Assembly: GCA_026982145.1 (NCBI GenBank)
Contig: JALSHQ010000317.1
Location: forward strand, 1 to 13,059
Reading direction: 5' to 3'
DNA from: Gammaproteobacteria bacterium
GTDB lineage: Bacteria > Pseudomonadota > Gammaproteobacteria > SZUA-140
DNA: 13,059 bases
Shown: in pieces, positions 6,694 through 12,345 of the stretch
How positions within the stretch are numbered: the first letter of the stretch is position 1
Layout: every line of letters starts with the position of its first letter
Made by a program: the position numbers and the translations under genes
Notes under the pieces: generated by a model
Told to the model about the DNA's origin: nothing
The model's database searches: none
What the model saw: the letters and a program-made list of their open reading frames with translations, nothing else

Positions 6694-8667
6694 ATGTTTG
6701 AAACACGTAAAGATGAACCCGATTACGCTTTTATCCCCGATGTTAAAACGCCGGAGAAAAACCGTTATGGCAAGCTGATTGAGTTGATTGATGAGAGCAG
6801 TGCGCTGGTGGGCGAAAGCCTTAATATCAATGGTGACGATTATGTGGGTGAAAACCCCAATCGTTACAAGCAGCACGGCTTTCACTTTACTGCGGATAAC
6901 TGCATCGCCTGCCACGCCTGTGAAGCGGCCTGTAGTGAAAAAAATCAACTGCCCGCACATATTAGTTTCCGCTCGGTCGGTTATGTCGAGGGGGGGAGTT
7001 ATCCCGCCTATAGCCGCATGAATATTTCGATGGCCTGTAACCACTGTGATGATCCCGTCTGTTTAAAAGGCTGCCCGACACGCGCTTATACCAAGTTTGC
7101 TGAATATGGTGCGGTGTTGCAGGATCCTGAAATCTGCTTTGGTTGCGGCTACTGCACCTGGGTCTGCCCCTATAACGCACCACAGCTTGACCCCGTTGAA
7201 GGGCAGGTCTCGAAATGTAATATGTGTGTGGATCGCCTTGAAGAGGGGTTGAAGCCCGCTTGTGCCGCCGCTTGTTTGGGCGGTGCGCTTGATTTTGGTT
7301 TGATCGAGACCGCGCCTGAAAATCGCGAGCAGGTGAAGAGCCAGATTCCCGGCTTTCCAACCCCTGAGATCACCAATCCCAACATACGCTTTCAGCAGAC
7401 TCGTTCACTGCCGCGCGAAATGACGCGCCCAGACAGTGCACCGTTACGCTACCAGCGCGATGAGCAGGGCGAGGGTGAATACAAGCCCAAGGCGGTGCTG
7501 AAGGTGAAAAAACAGCAGTGGAGTCTAGACAAACTGCGCTCTCGTGAAGATCCACTCGTGCTCTTTACGCTAATCTCGCAAGCGGTGGTTGGGGCATTTT
7601 TTCTACTGTTTCTTGGTCCATTGCTGGGGTTGGAAGTGCTATCAGAGAGCAGTAATTTCGGTACTGTGACACTAACATTGCTGGCAATGCTAGGGCTGCA
7701 GGGGTTTGCACTGGTGATTTCGACCATGCACCTCGGTAAGCCGCACCGCTTTTATCGTGCCTTTAACAACCTGAAATATTCGCCGGTGAGCCGAGAGGTC
7801 GCTTCACTGTCGCTATTTTTTGGGCTGTTTGTCGGTTACATCCTGTTGGGTCTTATCTCCATTCCTTTTGTACCGCACGGCTTTACGGAGGGGGTGCGCT
7901 ATGTTGTCGGTTTAGGTGCATTGGTGACAGGCCCCTTGTTTATTTATGCGATGCATAAAATTTATCGCATTGAGGCGCGCCCGTACTGGAACCACTGGCA
8001 AGTGTTGACCAGCTTTTTTGGCAGCGCACTCACGCTGGGTGCTGTGTTGATTGCGGTGATCTTTGCCACAAGCCTTCTATTGCAGGGGGAGAGTTTTCAA
8101 GGGTTGATGGCTGTGCTGGCGGGGTTGATGGCGTTGGGAATGATCATTGAAGGGATTGGGCTCTATGCCCATGCTCGGGATCTCGATGCCAACGGTGGCG
8201 AAGGGGCTGCCGCTCATCTTGAGCAGCGCACCACCTTCGGTTACACCTATAGTAGCCGCAACGCTGCCCTCGCGTTGAGTACGGTGCTCGTGATATTGCT
8301 TGCGGTGAGTGGTCTTGATGGTGGCGTTGGTTTATTGGCATGGCTGGTAGTGGCCGCGTTGATCATTGCCACTTCACTCGTGGGGCGTGCGCTGTTCTAT
8401 GTGCTAGTGGTGCCAACCACCATGCCGGGCGCTTTCTTTTGGCAGAATAAAGGGTTCCAGGAGCATGCGCGTGATTCTGGTCTGGCCGAGATGCCGCAGG
8501 TGGGCGTGTTGGCAAAAACCGATTACCACCATGAACACATGGAACGTGCCAAACGTGAAATCAAAGAAGACCTGCTCAAGATTAAGCAGCAAGGGGTAAA
8601 GGTGAGTCTGAAGCGCTTGGTGGTGAATGTGAAAGAGCGCTTGCAGGACGCCTGCTCTCGCACCTAG
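6694..8667 (+). CDS. Fused DmsB-like four-cluster ferredoxin and DmsC-like quinol anchor
   Basis: This 657-residue fusion probably passes electrons from quinol to NasA. After a polar N-terminal stretch of about 65 residues comes a DmsB-like domain with sixteen cysteines in four groups: C70/73/76/80, C115/118/123/127, C148/151/154/158 and C175/178/190/194. This suits four [4Fe-4S] clusters. A linker (about 205-285) leads to eight predicted helices, roughly 287-315, 323-345, 368-392, 400-420, 437-463, 467-490, 524-546 and 547-575, matching DmsC. The DmsC motif HLG-x-P-x-R is kept (H347-L-G-K-P-H-R), including the His linked to quinol binding in E. coli. Basic residues before helix 1, in the even-numbered loops and in the 80-residue tail indicate both ends inside. 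No Tat signal is seen. AGGA (6684-6687) overlaps the nasA stop, implying coupled translation. DmsB and DmsC are normally separate proteins. Confidence 0.88.
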   Translation: MFETRKDEPDYAFIPDVKTPEKNRYGKLIELIDESSALVGESLNINGDDYVGENPNRYKQHGFHFTADNCIACHACEAACSEKNQLPAHISFRSVGYVEGGSYPAYSRMNISMACNHCDDPVCLKGCPTRAYTKFAEYGAVLQDPEICFGCGYCTWVCPYNAPQLDPVEGQVSKCNMCVDRLEEGLKPACAAACLGGALDFGLIETAPENREQVKSQIPGFPTPEITNPNIRFQQTRSLPREMTRPDSAPLRYQRDEQGEGEYKPKAVLKVKKQQWSLDKLRSREDPLVLFTLISQAVVGAFFLLFLGPLLGLEVLSESSNFGTVTLTLLAMLGLQGFALVISTMHLGKPHRFYRAFNNLKYSPVSREVASLSLFFGLFVGYILLGLISIPFVPHGFTEGVRYVVGLGALVTGPLFIYAMHKIYRIEARPYWNHWQVLTSFFGSALTLGAVLIAVIFATSLLLQGESFQGLMAVLAGLMALGMIIEGIGLYAHARDLDANGGEGAAAHLEQRTTFGYTYSSRNAALALSTVLVILLAVSGLDGGVGLLAWLVVAALIIATSLVGRALFYVLVVPTTMPGAFFWQNKGFQEHARDSGLAEMPQVGVLAKTDYHHEHMERAKREIKEDLLKIKQQGVKVSLKRLVVNVKERLQDACSRT

Positions 8668-8684
8668 TGTCCCTCAAGCATGTC

Positions 8685-8708
8685 TGCCCCTATTTGTAAA
8701 AAGGGGCA
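8685..8708 (+). terminator. Hairpin between the operon end and convergent nsrR
   Basis: TGCCCCT (8685-8691) pairs with AGGGGCA (8702-8708). The loop can close further through TTT/AAA with one bulged A. The hairpin lies 17 bases after the stop of the anchor gene and 43 bases from the nsrR stop. A clean U run is lacking on both sides (CGCTTCTGTTTG follows on the plus strand), so termination efficiency is uncertain. Confidence 0.45.
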
Positions 8709-8751
8709 CGCTTCTGTTTGTTGGATTAAGCGCGCGTGGGGTGTAGTGCTT

Positions 8752-9225
8752 TTACGCGTCCTTAGTGCCGGTGCTCCGGTTGATGCCTCTGATGATATTG
8801 TCACCAAAAATGAAGGTGAGCTGCTCTTTGTTTTCCAGCAGGTTCGCGAGCGTATAGCGGTCAAGTGTTGAGATAAATGATGTTTGCGCTTGATCAAAAA
8901 TGCTCTTTAATGTGCAGACTTCACTGATACTGCAGGTATTGTTTTCACGCAGGCATTCAGCGATGTCTAGGTTCACTTCAGTGCAGCGGATGATTTCAGT
9001 CAGCGTGATCTCTTCCGGCGCTTTTTTTAGCCTGATGCCGCCGGTGCGGCCGCGCATCGTTTGAATATAGCCTTCGCGCCCAAGGTTGTGAACAACCTTG
9101 ACCAAGTGGTTTTGAGTGGCCGAGCAACGTTCGGAGATTTCGGCGATCGTACACAACCTATCTCGGTTAACACCGAGATAGAGGAGCACTCGAAACGAGT
9201 AGTCTGTATACAGCGTTAACTGCAT
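8752..9225 (-). CDS. nsrR: Rrf2-family nitric-oxide-sensing repressor NsrR
   Basis: NsrR is an iron-sulfur transcription factor that loses DNA binding when its cluster reacts with NO. The N-terminus MQLTLYTDYSFRVLLYL is very close to E. coli NsrR (MQLTSFTDYGLRALIYM), followed by a winged helix with GRTGGIRLKK. Counting from this Met (9225), the cluster ligands would be D8, C91, C98 and C104. The E. coli cysteines are 91, 96 and 102, so only the first gap is longer (CX6CX5C), a spacing that varies in the family. A start five codons earlier at 9240 (MGQAL) is possible. I prefer 9225 because the family begins at MQLT and D8 then falls in register. The gene converges on the nir-nas operon and diverges from the permease gene. 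Its targets are not visible here. Confidence 0.88.
   Translation of the reverse strand: MQLTLYTDYSFRVLLYLGVNRDRLCTIAEISERCSATQNHLVKVVHNLGREGYIQTMRGRTGGIRLKKAPEEITLTEIIRCTEVNLDIAECLRENNTCSISEVCTLKSIFDQAQTSFISTLDRYTLANLLENKEQLTFIFGDNIIRGINRSTGTKDA
9081..9100. repeat. Near-perfect 20-base inverted repeat inside nsrR
   Basis: CAAGGTTGT (9081-9089) and ACAACCTTG (9092-9100) are exact reverse complements separated by two bases. The repeat lies in the DNA-binding region of nsrR, over the codons for KVVHNLG. It could be an mRNA hairpin or an internal operator, or a coincidence of coding sequence. Confidence 0.4.
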
Positions 9226-9503
9226 TAAGGCTTGCCCCATATTTGAATGTAAGATTTTCCTACGGACTGGATAGTGACTTGGAAGGTGAGTATAAGCACA
9301 GGTTTATTATCTACGTTTCTATGAAAGTATTAATAACATCATCAACATACATTAAACATTACATTGAATTGAAAGTGAATAAGTATTACTTTTCCATCTT
9401 TCTTGTCTGGTTTTTTCGTATCAATGTCATTGTGCGTTGCTTGAAACATAAAAAGTGTGACCTTCGTCTTGTTTTTAGTTTAGCGCAGTAGAGGTTATTT
9501 GAG
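9226..9503. promoter_or_regulatory. AT-rich divergent spacer between nsrR and the permease gene
   Basis: About 270 bases of markedly AT-rich sequence separate the two divergent starts and must contain both promoters. I cannot place a convincing -35/-10 pair. An 11-base palindrome with a central T (AAGTA-T-TACTT, 9381-9391) is the clearest symmetric site. The stretch 9344-9375 carries repeated ACATTA/ACATTG-like words vaguely like NsrR half-sites, but no full 11-1-11 dyad. No ORF here looks real. Confidence 0.35.
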
Positions 9504-10235
9504 TTGGAAAACTTTTGGCTGTTGCTTTTGATGGTCGGTGGCATGGCAACACTCTACTCATCAGTTGGGCATGGCGGTGCTTCAGGGTACCTTGCGGCAA
9601 TGGCGCTGTTTGGCTTAGCGCCCGATGTGATGAAGCCAGCGGCACTAACCATGAATTTGTTTGTCGCATCGCTGGTGCTATTTCGTCTCTATCGCGCCGA
9701 CTATTTTTCATGGCGAATTTTTATCCCTATTGCACTCGCTTCGATGCCCATGGCGTTCTGGGGGGGGACGTTAACGCCGGAAGTGAGCACATATCAATAC
9801 ATCGTGGGCGTGGCGTTACTTTTGGCCGCAATCCATTTTTTTATACGGGTTAATAACGAGCGTGACTGTGTTGAGCCGCGCTTATGGGTTTCTGTTCCGG
9901 TGGGGGCGATCCTTGGTTTTGTCTCAGGGCTAACCGGTGTGGGCGGAGGGATCTATCTGAGCCCATTACTACTATGGTTACGTTGGACAAAAATGCGCAC
10001 CAATGCAGCCATTGCAGCCGCCTTTATTTTAGTGAACTCTGCTGCCGGTCTTGCCGGGCATATAATGACGGCCAACACTTGGCCAAGTGATGTTGAGTGG
10101 TATGTGTTGGCGGCTTTACTGGGCGCAGTCGTGGGGGCAGAGCTTGCTGTGCGCAGGCTGGCACCGCCGCTGCTTCGTCAGTTATTAGGGGTGGTACTGG
10201 TGGTTGCGGGCGTTAAAATGTTGCTTACCGCTTGA
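9504..10235 (+). CDS. TauE/SafE (TSUP) family anion permease
   Basis: This is a 243-residue, highly hydrophobic inner-membrane protein with the two-fold repeat of the TSUP (DUF81) family. The first half carries SVGHGGASGYLAAMALFG (about 20-37), and the second half the matching SGLTGVGGGIYLSPLLLWL (about 141-159). Each is followed by three more hydrophobic segments, giving the usual total of about eight helices. TSUP members move sulfite, sulfonates, thiosulfate or other small anions; the substrate cannot be read from the sequence. The chosen start is TTG at 9504, because GAGG (9491-9494) sits nine bases upstream. The next in-frame Met (9531) lies inside the first helix and has no ribosome site. 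The gene is divergent from nsrR, so regulation by NsrR is conceivable but unproven. Confidence 0.87.
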   Translation: MENFWLLLLMVGGMATLYSSVGHGGASGYLAAMALFGLAPDVMKPAALTMNLFVASLVLFRLYRADYFSWRIFIPIALASMPMAFWGGTLTPEVSTYQYIVGVALLLAAIHFFIRVNNERDCVEPRLWVSVPVGAILGFVSGLTGVGGGIYLSPLLLWLRWTKMRTNAAIAAAFILVNSAAGLAGHIMTANTWPSDVEWYVLAALLGAVVGAELAVRRLAPPLLRQLLGVVLVVAGVKMLLTA

Positions 10236-10237
10236 TG

Positions 10238-10271
10238 TTTCCACAGCCGAGCAATTGCTCGGCCGTGGAAA
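10238..10271. terminator. Long symmetric hairpin after the permease gene
   Basis: TTTCCAC (10238-10244) pairs with GTGGAAA (10265-10271), and GCCGAGC (10246-10252) with GCTCGGC (10257-10263). The loop is AATT and there is a single A/C mismatch. It begins two bases after the TSUP stop. No T run follows on either strand. Without the transposable element next to it, this hairpin would lie just past the ends of both convergent genes, so a bidirectional terminator is the likely role. Confidence 0.6.
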
Positions 10272-10277
10272 AGTGCT

Positions 10278-10281
10278 TTAG
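10278..10281. repeat. Left target-site duplication TTAG
   Basis: TTAG abuts the left terminal repeat and is repeated at 10477-10480 directly after the right terminal repeat. The right copy supplies the stop codon of mltD (TAA on the minus strand). Confidence 0.75.
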
Positions 10282-10476
10282 GGAACCTCTGATCAATTCA
10301 TGAACTCGTGTCTTGCGTCTAAAATATCCAGCTTCTGCGTTTCGAATCTTCGCAATAACCCGCTATTACGTGCGATTCGCGCCTTGCACCCAAAGGGCAT
10401 CAAAAATCTGAATATTTTAGACCACAATACCCAAAGGGCACGCTGTCTACTTCGTCCAGAATTAATCAGAGGTTCC
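10282..10476. mobile_element. 195-bp MITE-like element with IS5-type ends
   Basis: The terminal inverted repeats are 17 bp with one mismatch: GGAACCTCTGATCAATT at 10282-10298 against the reverse complement of 10460-10476 (GGAACCTCTGATTAATT). The element is flanked by a 4-bp duplication, TTAG, at 10278-10281 and 10477-10480. TTAG fits the YTAR target preference of the IS5 subgroup. It is too small for a transposase and shows no convincing ORF. Inside are a second inverted pair (10317-10331 with 10408-10422, one mismatch), a weak inner pair (CGAATC 10343-10348 with GATTCG 10374-10379) and two direct copies of ACCCAAAGGGCA (10388-10399, 10429-10440). A non-autonomous element moved in trans by a related insertion sequence is the best reading. 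Confidence 0.8.
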
Positions 10477-12228
10477 TTAGATATTTCCGGATTGATTGGT
10501 CACATCAACATATAGAGTGAGCCGTTGCCCGGGTTGCAGGTACTTGCCTCGAACCCTCGGGTTCCACTCTCTTAAATTATTGATGCTGACATTAAAACGC
10601 TGTGAAATACGCGCGAGCGAATCGCCCCGGCGTACCACGTAGCGTATGCGTTGTGTGACTTCATTCAGTGCGGGCGTGATGTTGGGTCTCTTGCTCGTGG
10701 CTGTTTTGGCCGCAGACTTCCAGATCACCAGTTTTTGACCGGGGCGCAGTGTGTCTCGCGGTGCCATCGCATTCCAGCGTGCCAACTGACGCACACCAAT
10801 GTTGTGCGCACGTGAGATGTCCCACAGGGTGTCACCAGATTGCACCTGGTGGGTGAGCTTGATCCCTTTTCTGGGGCTGTTCTTGATGCTACTCGCGCGC
10901 TGTGTGGCACTGAGGCTGTAACTGGCCGGTGATTTGGCGGCGACGGGTATGATGAGGTTCTGACCGGCGCGGATCATATGCCCTTTCACATTATTCACAT
11001 CTTTAATCACTGCGACCGTTGTTTTGTAGTGGTTGGCGATATGCCCCAATGTTTCCCCATTGCGGATGCGGTGGCGAGCCCATTTAACACGATTTTCTTG
11101 GGGTAGCTCAGCCAAATTTTTCTTGAACTGTGCCGAGTGTGTGAGTGGAATGATCAGGTGGTGCGGGCCATCAGGGTCCGTTGCCCAGCGGTTGAATGCT
11201 GGATTAAGTCGATAGAGCTGCTTTAGCGATATCCCGGCCAGTTCAGCCGCTTTGGCCAGATCTATCTGCGAACCGGTGGCAACTTTCTCGAAGAAGGGTT
11301 TGTCAGCAAGTGAAGTTAAGGTGATGTTGTGCGCTTCAGGTGCCGCAATGATGTCACGAAAGGCCAGTAGTTTAGGCACATAAGCACGGGTTTCTCGCGG
11401 CAATTTGAGCGACCAAAAATCGGTCGGTTTGCCAAGGCGGCGGTTTTTGCGAATCGCTTTGCTCACCGTGCCGCCACCTGAGTTATAAGCGGCGAGGGCT
11501 AATAACCAGTCGCCATCAAACCGTTTGTTAAGTGCTTCAAGGTAGTCAAAGGCGGCCAGTGTAGATGCGGTAATATCGCGGCGACCATCGTACCACCAGT
11601 TCTGTTTCAACCCATACATGCGGCCGGTGCCGGGGATGAACTGCCAGATGCCAGAAGCGCGACCGTGTGAATAGGCGAACGGCTGAAAAGCGCTCTCCAC
11701 AACAGGCAGCAACGCCAGCTCCATTGGAATGTTACGGCGGGCAGCCTCTTCAACAATAAAATGGAGGTAGGGCTGAGCACGTTCAGTGGTGCGATCAATA
11801 TAGGATTGATGACGTGCATACCAGCGACGTTCAGAGACGGTACGTTTGTGCTCGCTTTGGGGCAGTGAAAAGCCGCTGCGGATACGTTGCCACAGATCTT
11901 GCGGGCGTTGAGCCGCAAGCTGTGGGGTGATCTCATGAGTGGTCAGGTTTTCAGTGGCGATAGGCTTATTGGGGCGGGGTTCAATGAAGTCTGCACTGTT
12001 GATGCTGAGTGTGCTGTGTTCAGGGTCGGGCGGCGTGGCGATGGCGGCGCTTTCCCAAAATTCGACCGGTTCAGCTTGAGTGCCCAGCGCTGTTGTTGTC
12101 ACCGGCGTGGTGATGGGCGCTGTTGAAATGTGTGACGGTGAGGATGAGGTCGCGCAGCCGCTAATAAGTAATGCTCCAGCGATACTGATGCACAAATATA
12201 ACAGCCTACTTTTGTGATGAATTGCCAT
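10477..12228 (-). CDS. mltD: Membrane-bound lytic murein transglycosylase D with three LysM domains
   Basis: This lipoprotein cleaves peptidoglycan glycan strands non-hydrolytically, leaving 1,6-anhydro ends. The signal peptide MAIHHKSRLLYLCISIAGAL ends in a lipobox (LISG-C25), so it should be lipidated and, most likely, outer-membrane bound. After a Pro/Thr-rich linker, the SLT domain spans about 150-260. It has the catalytic glutamate E178 in VVESAF, GIWQFIPGTG at 193-202 and AYNSG at 247-251. Three LysM peptidoglycan-binding repeats follow at about 386-429, 459-503 and 529-573. The total of 583 residues is longer than E. coli MltD (about 450, two LysM). The stop codon TAA lies within the TTAG duplication of the adjacent mobile element, so the reading frame ends exactly at the insertion point. 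It is downstream of gloB in the same orientation, as in E. coli. Confidence 0.94.
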   Translation of the reverse strand: MAIHHKSRLLYLCISIAGALLISGCATSSSPSHISTAPITTPVTTTALGTQAEPVEFWESAAIATPPDPEHSTLSINSADFIEPRPNKPIATENLTTHEITPQLAAQRPQDLWQRIRSGFSLPQSEHKRTVSERRWYARHQSYIDRTTERAQPYLHFIVEEAARRNIPMELALLPVVESAFQPFAYSHGRASGIWQFIPGTGRMYGLKQNWWYDGRRDITASTLAAFDYLEALNKRFDGDWLLALAAYNSGGGTVSKAIRKNRRLGKPTDFWSLKLPRETRAYVPKLLAFRDIIAAPEAHNITLTSLADKPFFEKVATGSQIDLAKAAELAGISLKQLYRLNPAFNRWATDPDGPHHLIIPLTHSAQFKKNLAELPQENRVKWARHRIRNGETLGHIANHYKTTVAVIKDVNNVKGHMIRAGQNLIIPVAAKSPASYSLSATQRASSIKNSPRKGIKLTHQVQSGDTLWDISRAHNIGVRQLARWNAMAPRDTLRPGQKLVIWKSAAKTATSKRPNITPALNEVTQRIRYVVRRGDSLARISQRFNVSINNLREWNPRVRGKYLQPGQRLTLYVDVTNQSGNI

Positions 12229-12267
12229 GAAGAAGCTCTGGTGCCTTTAATTACAGATTAATCGACC

Positions 12268-12273
12268 ATTATA
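12268..12273 (-). promoter_or_regulatory. Probable -10 box of mltD
   Basis: On the minus strand the bases read TATAAT, a perfect -10 box, about 40 bases before the mltD start, in the 117-base gap after gloB. No good -35 hexamer lies 16-18 bases upstream (ACATTG at 16 is the closest). The initiation signal is therefore incomplete, and mltD may also be read through from gloB. Confidence 0.45.
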
Positions 12274-12345
12274 GGGGAGTTCTGAAGCGCAATGTTGAAA
12301 AAGGAGGGCGGATAATAGTGTCTGTACGATTGCGTGACGGAGTGC

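Noticed and set aside
6091..7044. Two adjacent antisense ORFs of 164 and 152 codons across the nasA-anchor junction
   Set aside because: Both lie opposite strongly conserved genes and resemble nothing known. They are explained by codon bias in the true frame.
9344..9375. Possible NsrR operator made of ACATTA/ACATTG words
   Set aside because: The words repeat, but no 11-1-11 dyad close to the NsrR consensus could be formed.
9243..9491. 82-codon ORF in the nsrR-permease spacer
   Set aside because: It needs a TTG start without a ribosome site, sits in AT-rich promoter DNA, and has no domain.
10300..10515. 71-codon ORF across the small mobile element
   Set aside because: It spans the right terminal repeat and runs antisense into mltD. 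It is better explained as repeat DNA than as a transposase remnant.
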